The position numbers were made by a program, and so were the translations under genes. Under the pieces are notes generated by a model, which was not told where the DNA came from, searched no databases, and worked only from the letters and a program-made list of their open reading frames with translations. Positions 27,623-35,951 of a stretch of 64,000 bases of DNA are shown here, piece after piece. The DNA is from JALQUL01 sp040382935 (lineage in GTDB: Bacteria; Pseudomonadota; Gammaproteobacteria; Burkholderiales; Burkholderiaceae_C): the NCBI GenBank assembly GCA_040382935.1, contig JBEIEP010000002.1:113656-177655 (forward strand), read 5' to 3'. Numbering within the stretch: position 1 is the stretch's first letter; every line of letters starts with the position of its first letter.

Positions 27623-29446
27623 TTAGGACTTGGCCTCTTGTTCACGTTTTTTGGCTTGCTGCCACTCCAGTGCCACCAGCTTGCCGCGCGATTCGGCCTC
27701 TAGCTGGCGCTCTAACTCCAAGCGTGCTTTGCGGGCCTCGTCCACAAAACCTTTTTCGTCGGTTTCGTTGCGCATGCGTTCCATTTTGGCACCCAAGGCA
27801 TTGTTGGCGTTGCGAAACCGCCCCACCGCCTCATGCGATTCATAGGGGCTCAGGCCCAGGGCTTGCATCACGCTCTTGGCACTGGCCAATGAGCCCTCAA
27901 ACAGTTCGCGCTCTACGAGTTGGACGCCTTTGTCGTGCAGGTCAAACACGTGGCGCACATGGCGTGCACGCACCACCAACTGCACCTTTGGAAAATGCTT
28001 TTGTGCCAGGTGCACGATGGCGTCGTTGGTGTCTTTCCTATCGGTGGCCACCACCAGTATTTTTGCTTTGGCAACGCCGGCCACTTCTAGTAAATCCAGG
28101 CGGGTGGCATCACCAAAAAACACCTTAAAACCAAACTTTCGCATGCTTTCAATGTGGGCCGAGTCGTGGTCCAACACCGTGGTGGGTATCCCGTTGGAGA
28201 TCAAGGCACGGCCAATGATTTGACCGTAGCGTCCAAAACCGGCGATCACCACAGGGTTGTGGTCAATGTCCGTGTCCATGGCTTGGCCCTTGGGGGCACT
28301 GGACAAGAAGCGCGCAACCACCCAGTCATGGGCCTTCATGAGCAGGGGCGAGGCCGCAATTGACAGGCCAATTACCAAATTGAGGGTGCCCCCTTGGCTG
28401 GCCGTGAGAAGGCCGCCGCCCATGGCCAAGCCGCTGACCACAAAGCCAAATTCGCTGCCCTGGCCCAGCAGGGTGGCAAAGGTGATGCGTTCGCGTTTGG
28501 CCACGCCCTGAACCACCGCCAGGCCATACAGCAGCAAGAATTTGCTCACCATAAACGCCACCAACAAGCCCAGCAGCAAAGGCCATTGCGCTTTAAGCAA
28601 AGGGATGTCCAGGCTAGAGCCAATGGTGATAAAAAACAAACCCAAAAACAGGCCCTTAAAGGGTTCAAGGTCGGCTTCTAGCTCATGCTTGAACTCTGAA
28701 CTGGCCAGCATCACGCCCGCCAAAAACGCACCCAAGCCCGAAGATACACCCACCATGGTCATGGCTTCCATGACGGCGATCACCATCAGCAGGGCGACCC
28801 CCACAAACAACTCACGCGAGTGTTGCTGGGCGATCCATCGCAACAAATACCCCACCGCGTAACGTCCAAAAAGCACCAATCCCACAATGGCGGCAATGGC
28901 GGGTAAGGCCTTAAAGGGTACACTGCCTTCGCTAGGGGCCACAATGCCCACCGTAATCAGCAAGGGGATGGCTGCCATATCTTGGAACAGCAAAATCCCA
29001 AACGTGTTTTGCCCGGCGTGGCTGCCCATTAGGTTGCGGTCGTTCATGAGTTGCACCGCTACCGCGGTGGAAGACAATGCCAAGGTCACGCCCACCACCA
29101 AACTGGCGGTAAAGCCCAGGCCAAAAAATCCCATGGCCAGCCCCATGGCCGAGCCGCACACCGCCACCTGCAAGGCACCAAAGGTAAATACTTTATGGCG
29201 CATCTTCCAGAGGCGGTTGGCGTCTAGCTCTAGGCCAATGGTAAACAACATCAACACCACACCCAGCTCGGCCAGTAATTTGATGCTGTCGGTGTTTTCC
29301 ACCAACTTAAACCCATTGGGCCCCAGCAGCAACCCGGCAATTAAATACCCCAATACTGCGCCCAAACCAAAGCGCTTGGCCAAGGGCACCACCGCGACCA
29401 TGGCCGCTAGGTAAATCAAAACGTAGACCAAAATATTACCGTGCAT
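27623..29446 (-). CDS. kefC: CPA2-type K+/H+ antiporter with TrkA-N domain (KefB/KefC-like)
   Basis: A 607-aa protein. Residues about 1-375 form twelve membrane helices of the cation:proton antiporter-2 family (AVLGYLIAGLLLGPNGF, LGVVLMLFTIGLELD, STAVAVQLMNDR, NTFGILLFQDMAAIPLL). Residues about 390-520 form a cytoplasmic TrkA-N/KTN domain with VVIAGFGRYGQIIG. A charged coiled tail follows. In E. coli such systems are glutathione-gated potassium effluxers activated by KefF/KefG, and a KefF-like gene overlaps this one by 11 bases. Assignment to KefB versus KefC is not certain. Confidence 0.88.
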   Translation of the reverse strand: MHGNILVYVLIYLAAMVAVVPLAKRFGLGAVLGYLIAGLLLGPNGFKLVENTDSIKLLAELGVVLMLFTIGLELDANRLWKMRHKVFTFGALQVAVCGSAMGLAMGFFGLGFTASLVVGVTLALSSTAVAVQLMNDRNLMGSHAGQNTFGILLFQDMAAIPLLITVGIVAPSEGSVPFKALPAIAAIVGLVLFGRYAVGYLLRWIAQQHSRELFVGVALLMVIAVMEAMTMVGVSSGLGAFLAGVMLASSEFKHELEADLEPFKGLFLGLFFITIGSSLDIPLLKAQWPLLLGLLVAFMVSKFLLLYGLAVVQGVAKRERITFATLLGQGSEFGFVVSGLAMGGGLLTASQGGTLNLVIGLSIAASPLLMKAHDWVVARFLSSAPKGQAMDTDIDHNPVVIAGFGRYGQIIGRALISNGIPTTVLDHDSAHIESMRKFGFKVFFGDATRLDLLEVAGVAKAKILVVATDRKDTNDAIVHLAQKHFPKVQLVVRARHVRHVFDLHDKGVQLVERELFEGSLASAKSVMQALGLSPYESHEAVGRFRNANNALGAKMERMRNETDEKGFVDEARKARLELERQLEAESRGKLVALEWQQAKKREQEAKS

Positions 29447-29969
29447 GGTGGGCCTCCATTACGATGCGATCGCGGTAGCGCTCGGCCTCTAACATCAACT
29501 CGTCATCTGACAATTTGCCTGCACCAAACACCGTAAACGGCTCTTGCCAGGCCATGCCGCAAAACAAGGCCGTCTGGTGGATAGGGGCCGACAACTCTTT
29601 AATCGAGTACTGGTTGTAGCCCTCGGTGCAGTAGGCGCTTTTCTCGCCGCCTGCCGTGTGCGCCCATAAAAAGCGCTTGCCCTGCAAGGCGTGACCGCCC
29701 TCGCCATAAGCCCAGCCATAGGACAACACCTTTTCCATCCACAAACTGAGCAGGGCAGGGGTGTGGTACCAATGCAGGGGGTGTTGCATCACCAAAAGCT
29801 TTGTTGAGGCCAATCGCTGCTGCTCGGTCTCCACGTCAATCTGAAAATCAGGGTAGCGCTCGTACAGGTCCACCACCTCTAAATCGGGCAGGCCTGCAAT
29901 GGCGTTAAGCAAGGCCTTGTTGGCCCTAGAGCGCCGCCCGTAAGGGTGGGCGTAAACAACGGTAATCAT
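29436..29969 (-). CDS. kefF: KefF/KefG-like NAD(P)H oxidoreductase (flavodoxin fold)
   Basis: A 177-aa FMN-binding quinone reductase-like protein that acts as the ancillary subunit of Kef potassium efflux systems. It starts MITVVYAHPYGRRSRAN, the phosphate-binding loop of the family, and has LYERYPDFQIDVETEQ, LVMQHPLHWYHTPALLSLWMEKV-type (core HPLHWYHTPALL) and a GYNQYS segment. Its end overlaps the antiporter start, consistent with coupled synthesis of the pair. The symbol is by family; KefG is the alternative. Confidence 0.85.
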   Translation of the reverse strand: MITVVYAHPYGRRSRANKALLNAIAGLPDLEVVDLYERYPDFQIDVETEQQRLASTKLLVMQHPLHWYHTPALLSLWMEKVLSYGWAYGEGGHALQGKRFLWAHTAGGEKSAYCTEGYNQYSIKELSAPIHQTALFCGMAWQEPFTVFGAGKLSDDELMLEAERYRDRIVMEAHHAR

Positions 29970-29989
29970 GATGTACTTGGGTGGGGGGC

Positions 29990-30634
29990 TTAGCTTGTTT
30001 TGGGTTTGAAATCGCAATAGAAATCGCACTGAGCCGATACGGCGCATTGTGGGCATTGGGGTTTACGCGCCTGGCACACATAGCGGCCGTGCAATATCAG
30101 CCAGTGGTGGGCATCTACCAAGTAGCGTGTTGGTACACGTTTAAGTAGCCCAAGCTCAACCGCCAGTGGCGTTTTGCCTGGGGCTAAGCCTGTGCGGTTG
30201 GCCACTCTAAAAATATGTGTGTCCACCGCCATGGTGGGCTCGCCAAAAGCACAGTTCAATATCACGTTGGCGGTTTTGCGGCCCACGCCTGGCAGGGATT
30301 CCAGCGCCTCACGCTGGCGCGGCACCTGCCCTTGGTGGCGTTCCAACAAAATTTGGCAGGTTTGCAGCAAATGCCGGGCCTTGCTTCTGAACAGGCCTAT
30401 GGTTTTGATATGGGCCTCCAAGCCCTCTTGCCCCAAGGCCAGTATCTTGGCGGGGGTGTTAGCCACTTTGAACAGCCCGCGGGTAGCCTTGTTGACCGAC
30501 ACATCGGTGGCTTGGGCACTGAGCAGCACGGCCGTCAGCAACTCAAACACACTGGTGTAGACCAGCTCGGTGGCGGGCATGGGATTGGCTTGTTGCAGCG
30601 TCTTAAAAAACGATTCAATGGCGGCGGGTTTCAT
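29990..30634 (-). CDS. nth: Endonuclease III
   Basis: Bifunctional DNA glycosylase/AP lyase that removes oxidised pyrimidines. The 214-aa protein has the helix-hairpin-helix LPGVGRKTA with catalytic Lys120, the catalytic Asp138 in AVDTHIFRVANR, and the C-terminal [4Fe-4S] ligand set C-x6-C-x2-C-x5-C in CQARKPQCPQCAVSAQC. The start at MKPAAIESFF matches the family. It is the first gene of the minus-strand series down to 24404 and is divergent from ggt, with 72 bases between starts. Confidence 0.95.
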   Translation of the reverse strand: MKPAAIESFFKTLQQANPMPATELVYTSVFELLTAVLLSAQATDVSVNKATRGLFKVANTPAKILALGQEGLEAHIKTIGLFRSKARHLLQTCQILLERHQGQVPRQREALESLPGVGRKTANVILNCAFGEPTMAVDTHIFRVANRTGLAPGKTPLAVELGLLKRVPTRYLVDAHHWLILHGRYVCQARKPQCPQCAVSAQCDFYCDFKPKTS

Positions 30635-30706
30635 GGGGCGAGTGTATCGCGTCAACACCCAAACCGTGTAACCCGGATAGACTCTAATGGCCCAAGGAGA
30701 ACCCTA

Positions 30707-32320
30707 ATGAACTTCAATTTCAATAGCACCTACACCAGCCTACGCCTGCCCGTTTTTGCCCGCAACGTGGTGGCCACCTCACACCCCCTGGCGGCACAGG
30801 CCGGCTTGGGCATTTTGCGGCAGGGGGGCAATGCGGTAGACGCTGCCGTTGCCGCTGCCGCCGTGATTACCTTAACCGAACCGGTAAGCTGTGGCCTTGG
30901 CGGCGATGCCTTTGCCATGGTGTGGGACGGCAAAGGCCTGCACGGCTTAAACGCCTCTGGCCGTGCCCCTATGGCTTGGACGCCCGATTACTTTGCCAAC
31001 AAGTATGGCCACCACGACACGCAACTGCCCAAGCGCGGTATTGATGCGGTAACAGTGCCCGGCGTGGTGGCGGGTTGGGCGGCCTTGCACCAACGGTTTG
31101 GCAAACTGCCCTTTGCCGACCTGATGCAACCGGCCATAGAAGTGGCGCAGCGTGGTTACCTGGTGCCGGTGGTGGTGCAACAAAAATGGGTGGCGGGTGC
31201 TGCCGAACTGGCTGGGTCGCCCGGCTTTAACGAAACCTTTATGCCCTGGGGGCGTGCGCCCCAAGTGGGCGAGTTGTTCAAGTTCCCAGCCGCTGCCAAA
31301 GCCTTGCAAGCCATAGCCGCCACGCAGGGTAGGGCGTTTTACGAGGGCGAGATTGCACAGGCCTTGTTGGCCTTCTCGGGGCGCTTGGGTGGGGCTTTAA
31401 CGGCCGCTGATTTGGCCTCTTACCAACCCGAGTGGGTCACACCCTTGGCGCAAAACTACCGGGGTTACGACCTGCACGAGATTCCCCCCAACGGCCAAGG
31501 CATTGCCGCGCAAATCGCGCTGGGCATTTTGGGCCATTTTGACTTGGCAAGCCTGCCCGTGGATTCGGCCGCGGCCCAGCATTTGCAAATCGAAGCCATG
31601 AAACTGGCCTTTGCCGACGTGTACGCCCACGTGGCCGACCCCAGCGCAATGCAAGTAACCCCCGCCCAAATGCTAGACCCCGGCTACCTAAAAGCAAGGG
31701 CGGCCCTAATCGACCCCCACAAAGCCCAAGTTTTTGGTGCGGGCAACCTAGCCAAAGGCGGCACCATTTACCTGAGCGCCGCAGACGAGTCCGGCATGAT
31801 GGTCAGCCTCATCCAAAGCACCTACATGGGCTTTGGATCGGGCTGCGTAGAACCCACCTATGGCATTAGCCTGCAAAACCGCGGCCATTCATTCAGCCGC
31901 CAGCCCGACCACCCCAATGTGGTGGCCCCCGGCAAGCGGCCGTTTCACACCATCATCCCCGCCTTTTTAAGCAAAGACGGCCAACCCGTGATGAGTTTTG
32001 GCGTGATGGGCGCCAATATGCAACCCCAAGGCCATGTGCAAACCTTGGTGCGTATGCTCGATTACCAACAAAACCCACAAATGGCCTGCGACGCCCCACG
32101 CTGGCGCTTTAACACCGGCCTAGACCTGAACGTAGAAGCCGCCATGCCCGCAGCCACCCAACAAGGCCTGCTAGAGCGCGGCCACCAACTGAGCGCCATA
32201 AGCGATTCCTACCAAGACTTTGGCGCAGGCCAATTCATTTGGCGCATGGGCGACCCCGCGGTAGAGGGCTATTGCGTGGCCAGCGACCCCAGGCGCGATG
32301 GGCTGGCGGCGGGGTGGTAG
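30707..32320 (+). CDS. ggt: Gamma-glutamyltransferase family protein
   Basis: N-terminal-nucleophile hydrolase of 537 aa that transfers or hydrolyses gamma-glutamyl groups. VVATSHPLAAQAGLGILRQGGNAVDAAVA marks the start of the large chain (core ILRQGGNAVDAA), followed by EPVSCGLGGDAFAM. Autocleavage should occur before Thr353 in AKGGTIYLSAADESG, and the small chain contains GFGSGCVEP. No clear signal peptide is seen, so it may be cytoplasmic, like the YwrD-type short GGTs. The ATG at 30707 has AAGGAG upstream. The last 51 bases recur exactly at 33222-33272. Confidence 0.88.
   Translation: MNFNFNSTYTSLRLPVFARNVVATSHPLAAQAGLGILRQGGNAVDAAVAAAAVITLTEPVSCGLGGDAFAMVWDGKGLHGLNASGRAPMAWTPDYFANKYGHHDTQLPKRGIDAVTVPGVVAGWAALHQRFGKLPFADLMQPAIEVAQRGYLVPVVVQQKWVAGAAELAGSPGFNETFMPWGRAPQVGELFKFPAAAKALQAIAATQGRAFYEGEIAQALLAFSGRLGGALTAADLASYQPEWVTPLAQNYRGYDLHEIPPNGQGIAAQIALGILGHFDLASLPVDSAAAQHLQIEAMKLAFADVYAHVADPSAMQVTPAQMLDPGYLKARAALIDPHKAQVFGAGNLAKGGTIYLSAADESGMMVSLIQSTYMGFGSGCVEPTYGISLQNRGHSFSRQPDHPNVVAPGKRPFHTIIPAFLSKDGQPVMSFGVMGANMQPQGHVQTLVRMLDYQQNPQMACDAPRWRFNTGLDLNVEAAMPAATQQGLLERGHQLSAISDSYQDFGAGQFIWRMGDPAVEGYCVASDPRRDGLAAGW
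32270..32320 (+). repeat. 51-bp direct repeat, copy 1 (3' end of ggt)
   Basis: The last 51 bases of ggt, including its TAG stop, are identical to 33222-33272. The copies are 952 bases apart, and their outer flanks differ at once (C versus T before, T versus C after). The two copies bound the DUF3800 unit like att sites. Confidence 0.95.
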
Positions 32321-32380
32321 TGTGATGGTTGCCCGGCGTCGTGTTGGCAAAGTGTTTGAGTTGAGTTAAGGAGGAAAGAC

Positions 32381-33136
32381 ATGAGTAGGGATTGCCTAGC
32401 GAGTTCGCGCTTCATCGCATTTTTTGATGAGTGTGGAGATCACTCGCTCACCAAGATTGATAAGGACTTTCCGCTGTTTCTGCTTTGCACTGTCGTGGTT
32501 GAACGCCAAGCATACGCACAACAGGTGATCCCAGCGATGGCCGAATTCAAGTTGCGGTACTTCGCCCATGAGGGAATTAACCTGCATAGCCGCGAAATAC
32601 GCAAGGCAGAAGGACCGTTTACGATGTTACAAAACGCGGTAGTACGTCAGAGTTTTTTGAGTGAGATGAGCAAATTAATCGCAGCATTACCACTCACGTT
32701 GTTCATCACCGCAATCCACAAAGCTTCTTATACCCAACGATATGGAGTGGGTGCCAAGAACCCTTACGATCTTGCGCTCGAATACAGCTTCGAGCGCATC
32801 TTGCATTTTCTTGAGGTGAATGGTGAAACCGAATTGCCCGTTATCGCTGAAGCGCGAGGTCGCCAAGAGGATGACGCTTTGCGCGCTAGCTTTTATCGAC
32901 TGATGACGCAGGGGACTTACTACAACAAAGCCGAGCGGTTTCAAAATCTGGTTTGCCCCATCAGCTTTAGGCGTAAGCAGGACAACATTTGCGGTATTCA
33001 ATTGGCAGACATATGCGCCCATCCCACCGCTAGGCATATTCTCAAACCCCATGTAGAGAACCAAGCGTTTGAGGTGGTGAATCCGCACATCTACCGATCT
33101 GAACACATCAGTGGCTTAAAGGTGTTCCCCAAATGA
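32381..33136 (+). CDS. DUF3800 domain protein (accessory, repeat-bounded)
   Basis: A 251-aa protein of the DUF3800 family. The N-terminal strand ends in FIAFFDECGDHS, with Asp16 and Glu17 at the position where family members carry a conserved acidic pair, and the C-terminal LADICAHP holds Asp210. This acidic set and the strand order suggest a metal-dependent, RNase H-like nuclease fold, which is an inference; no member's activity is assumed. The start has a strong AAGGAGGAAAG ribosome site. Such genes are common in mobile and defence regions. It is the only gene in a 952-base unit bounded by exact 51-bp repeats, next to a type III R-M locus. Confidence 0.8.
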   Translation: MSRDCLASSRFIAFFDECGDHSLTKIDKDFPLFLLCTVVVERQAYAQQVIPAMAEFKLRYFAHEGINLHSREIRKAEGPFTMLQNAVVRQSFLSEMSKLIAALPLTLFITAIHKASYTQRYGVGAKNPYDLALEYSFERILHFLEVNGETELPVIAEARGRQEDDALRASFYRLMTQGTYYNKAERFQNLVCPISFRRKQDNICGIQLADICAHPTARHILKPHVENQAFEVVNPHIYRSEHISGLKVFPK

Positions 33137-33139
33137 AAA

Positions 33140-33180
33140 CGGACGCCCCCGGTTTCCCAGGAAAACGTCCGCCGACCGGG
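33140..33180 (+). other. Possible pseudoknot RNA just after the DUF3800 gene
   Basis: Four bases after the DUF3800 stop, CGGACG (33140-33145) can pair with CGTCCG (33166-33171), and CCCGGT (33148-33153) inside that loop can pair with ACCGGG (33175-33180). The order is that of an H-type pseudoknot. It may be a 3' mRNA structure or chance; no T-run follows. Confidence 0.3.
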
Positions 33181-33221
33181 CATTCCCAATCCGATTGAAA
33201 TTCTAACATGAATGATGCAAT

Positions 33222-33272
33222 TATTGCGTGGCCAGCGACCCCAGGCGCGATGGGCTGGCGGCGGGGTGGTAG
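33222..33272 (+). repeat. 51-bp direct repeat, copy 2
   Basis: Exact copy of the 3' end of ggt (32270-32320) lying after the DUF3800 gene. Recombination between the copies would remove 952 bases and leave ggt intact. The sequence after this copy leads into the mod gene. Confidence 0.95.
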
Positions 33273-33353
33273 CCCGTTAAGATACTCTATTAAATAAGCG
33301 AACCTGTAAACGCGCACCCGCCTGCTGACCCAGTGATACAAGCGACATTGGCC

Positions 33354-35249
33354 ATGAATCAACTCAAAATGCACAGCCCTGACCTGACCCAGTCCAACAT
33401 CGACAAGTTGGCCCAGCTTTTCCCAAACTGTGTGACAGAGGCCCGTGCAGATGACGGCACCATCAAACGCCACATCGACTTTGACCAACTGCGCCAAGAG
33501 CTGTCGGGCAATCTTGTAGAAGGCCCGCAAGAGCGCTACCAACTCAATTGGCCCGGCAAGCGCGAAGCGCTACTCACCGCCAACGCCCCCATCGCCAAAA
33601 CCCTGCGCCCCTGCCGAGAAGAAAGCGTGGACTTTGACACCACCAAAAACCTGTTCATTGAAGGCGACAACCTGGACGCGCTCAAGCTGCTGCAAGAGAC
33701 TTACCTGAACAAGGTAAAGATGATTTACATCGACCCGCCTTACAACACGGGGAATGACTTTATTTATGAGGATGATTTTGCGGAAAGTGGTGAGAGGTAC
33801 TTTGAACGATCTGGTCAGTCAGATATGTCCGGCAACAGATTGGTTGCCAACTCGGACGCAAACGGTAGATATCATTCGGATTGGCTGAGTATGTTGTACT
33901 CAAGACTGCGACTTGCGAGAAACTTGTTATCTGATAACGGTGTGATCTTCATTTCAATTGACGACTATGAGATCACAAATTTGAAGAAAATGTGTGATGA
34001 AATTTTTGGCGAAAGAAATTTTTATTGTTCTTTCGTTTGGAAGCGTCGAAGTGGTTCGATGGATTCGGTCGACAACACGAGCGTTGATCATGAATATGTT
34101 CTGTGCTTCGGAAAAGTTAAAGGACGATTAACTGGCATTTCAAGATCGTACGAAGGATATGCGAATCCAGATCAAGATCCTCGGGGACCGTGGAAGCCTG
34201 ACAATCTCAGCGCAGGAAAAGCCGGAGGTGATGTTCACTATCCGATTGAAGACCCCGCGACGGGGGCTAAATTTCTCCCGCCGGAGGGGCGATATTGGCC
34301 TTACAACCGAAAAACGATGTCAGAGAAAATTGCTGAAGGTCGGATTATCTTCCCCGCTAAACCCACTGGACGGCCTATGCTTAAGCGTTTCAAAGGCGAG
34401 GCAAAGTTTGATACGGTACCAGTATCGACTTGGATGGCATCAAATGAGAAAGATCGTATATCCAACTCCTTATTAGCACCAGCAAATACTCAGGGCACAA
34501 GAGAGCTTCAAGATTTATTTGAAGGAAAGGTATTTCCGCATCCTAAGTCGACTATGTTGATTGAATCACTTGCTTCGCAGTGTCTGTCGGGTGCAAAGGA
34601 TGTAGTGCTCGATTTCTTCGCAGGTTCTGGCACCTTCGCTCACGCGGTAATGAGTATGAATGCAAACGATGGAGGAAATCGGCGGCATATTTCAATTCAA
34701 TTGCCAGAAGTGTGTGATGAGCATAGTGAAGCTGCAAAAGCAGGATACAAAACTATCGCTGATGTAAGCAAAGAACGCATCCGCCGCGCCGGTAAAAAAA
34801 TCAAACAAGACAACGCGGGCAAACCGGGCATTGACCGACTCGACATTGGCTTTCGCGTCCTAAAAATCGACACCTCCAACATGAATGACGTGTTCTACTC
34901 CCCCGATGCGCTATCGCAAGACCTGTTGAACCATCACATCAACAACATCCGCGAAGACCGCACCCCCGAAGACCTGTTGTTCCAGGTGTTGCTGGACTGG
35001 GGCGTTGACCTAGCCCTGCCCATAGTGCAGGAAACCATTGGCGGTAAAACCGTGTACTTTGTGGACGGCACCGCCTTGGCCGCCTGCTTTGAAGAGGGTA
35101 TTCACGAAGAGTTCGTCAAGTTGTTGGCCAAACGGGAGCCGCAGCGCGTGGTGTTCCGCGATGCGGGCTTTGCCAATGACAGCGTGAAGATTAACGTGGA
35201 ACAAATCTTTAAGCTAATGAGCCCTGGTACTGAAGTCAAATGTCTTTAA
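33354..35249 (+). CDS. mod: Type III restriction-modification system DNA methyltransferase (Mod)
   Basis: N6-adenine methyltransferase and specificity subunit of a type III R-M system, 631 aa. The catalytic motif IV is DPPY (residues 127-130, in IYIDPPYNTGNDF) and precedes the AdoMet motif I DFFAGSGT (420-427), the beta-class order. Between them lies the target-recognition region. The two ends are GC-rich like the host, whereas the middle from about 33755 to 34775 is clearly more AT-rich with different codon use, which points to exchange of the recognition domain. The start MNQLKMHSPDL is likely; MHSPDLTQ at 33369 is an alternative. res lies 1.36 kb downstream instead of being adjacent. Confidence 0.93.
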   Translation: MNQLKMHSPDLTQSNIDKLAQLFPNCVTEARADDGTIKRHIDFDQLRQELSGNLVEGPQERYQLNWPGKREALLTANAPIAKTLRPCREESVDFDTTKNLFIEGDNLDALKLLQETYLNKVKMIYIDPPYNTGNDFIYEDDFAESGERYFERSGQSDMSGNRLVANSDANGRYHSDWLSMLYSRLRLARNLLSDNGVIFISIDDYEITNLKKMCDEIFGERNFYCSFVWKRRSGSMDSVDNTSVDHEYVLCFGKVKGRLTGISRSYEGYANPDQDPRGPWKPDNLSAGKAGGDVHYPIEDPATGAKFLPPEGRYWPYNRKTMSEKIAEGRIIFPAKPTGRPMLKRFKGEAKFDTVPVSTWMASNEKDRISNSLLAPANTQGTRELQDLFEGKVFPHPKSTMLIESLASQCLSGAKDVVLDFFAGSGTFAHAVMSMNANDGGNRRHISIQLPEVCDEHSEAAKAGYKTIADVSKERIRRAGKKIKQDNAGKPGIDRLDIGFRVLKIDTSNMNDVFYSPDALSQDLLNHHINNIREDRTPEDLLFQVLLDWGVDLALPIVQETIGGKTVYFVDGTALAACFEEGIHEEFVKLLAKREPQRVVFRDAGFANDSVKINVEQIFKLMSPGTEVKCL

Positions 35250-35500
35250 CGGGTGTAAAAAAAGAATAAAAAGAATAGGCCAAAGAATAAAATTTAGTAA
35301 CCTATTGATTTTATTGAGTATTTATAAATTATTGAGTGAAATTTTCGGGGGCTTTGGAGAGGCTAGACGCCACGAATAGCTTTACGGAGTCCAAAACGGA
35401 GAGTGAACTCCACAAGGATTGGCAGTTGTCCCACAGGCTGTGGGACAACTGGTCTTAAATTGACAGAAAAAAGAGAAGTTGCAGAGAAATTTACAAAGAA
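35250..35500. other. AT-rich spacer after mod
   Basis: No gene is seen. The first 90 bases are very AT-rich. The spacer contains a perfect 14-bp inverted repeat (listed separately) and runs into the first res fragment. Confidence 0.6.
35423..35451. repeat. Perfect inverted repeat, 14-bp arms
   Basis: CAGTTGTCCCACAG (35423-35436) and CTGTGGGACAACTG (35438-35451) are exact reverse complements around a single G. No T-run follows on either strand, so it is not a standard terminator. It could be a protein-binding site, a recombination site or the end of a small element; it lies 53 bases before the first res fragment. Confidence 0.7.
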
Positions 35501-35662
35501 ACCCATGAAGCTCAAATTCAAAAAGCAAGCCTATCAAACCCACGCCGTTGAGGCGGTGGTCGATTGCTTTGCTGGGCAACCCAAGCGTGAGGGATGGCAA
35601 TACCGGGTATACCCAGGGCGGGCAGCGCAGGCAAAACCTGCCTCTGTCGGCGGCTCTGTTGG
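35501..35662 (+). pseudogene. Truncated 5' fragment of a res gene
   Basis: Bases 35501-35625 match 36601-36725 (start of the intact res) with only two differences by hand alignment. At a shared GCAG the sequence then jumps to the equivalent of 36829, so 107 bases are missing, which breaks the frame. Similarity continues with a few mismatches to about 35662 and then stops. The short open frame left (68 codons from 35505) would make only the first 40 residues of Res followed by unrelated sequence. Confidence 0.9.
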
Positions 35663-35744
35663 ATTGGATACGGGTTTGCGCTTGTTGCAGCGCGGCAAGA
35701 CTTGGGTATGATTGAAGGATTCCTCAACCAACTTAGGAGAAGTC

Positions 35745-35951
35745 ATGTCGAAGCATAAGTCTTCAGTAATGAGTCTGGGGCCGGTGCGCAGGGAGGTTCT
35801 GACCCCGTCAGAGTTCAGAAAACTACTCAAAGAGTCTCCCGACCTAATTGCTCGTTCAAAGTTTGTGGCACCAGCAATCGGCAAAAAAGATTTTGGTGGA
35901 TTTGATGTTCAGTACACCATTCCAAGATTGAAGAACTTTCAGGCTGCATGA
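35745..35951 (+). CDS. Unknown 68-aa protein, first gene of a two-gene cassette
   Basis: Not recognised. The start MSKHKSS is preceded by TAGGAGAAG, a good ribosome site. The protein is basic (many Lys/Arg) with LTPSEFRKLLKESPDLIARSK forming a likely helix pair (core SEFRKLLKESPDLIA) and a C-terminal strand-like FGGFDVQYTIPRL. No signal peptide or membrane segment. Its TGA overlaps the ATG of the next gene (ATGA), so the two proteins are translationally coupled and probably act together. The cassette lies between two fragments of a res gene. A regulator, antitoxin or immunity partner for the membrane protein is one possibility, unproven. Confidence 0.6.
   Translation: MSKHKSSVMSLGPVRREVLTPSEFRKLLKESPDLIARSKFVAPAIGKKDFGGFDVQYTIPRLKNFQAA

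Noticed and set aside
30215..30706. Long upstream extension of the ggt frame
   Set aside because: It overlaps nth on the other strand and has no family similarity; the ATG at 30707 with AAGGAG is the real start.
32381..33136. DUF3800 gene as a transposase
   Set aside because: No DDE spacing, HUH or serine/tyrosine recombinase motifs were seen, and the bounding repeats are long direct repeats without terminal inverted repeats.
35505..35711. Open frame of 68 codons starting like Res
   Set aside because: It is the truncated 5' end of a res copy with a 107-bp deletion that shifts the frame; after about 40 residues it is unrelated, so it is listed as a pseudogene and not as a protein.
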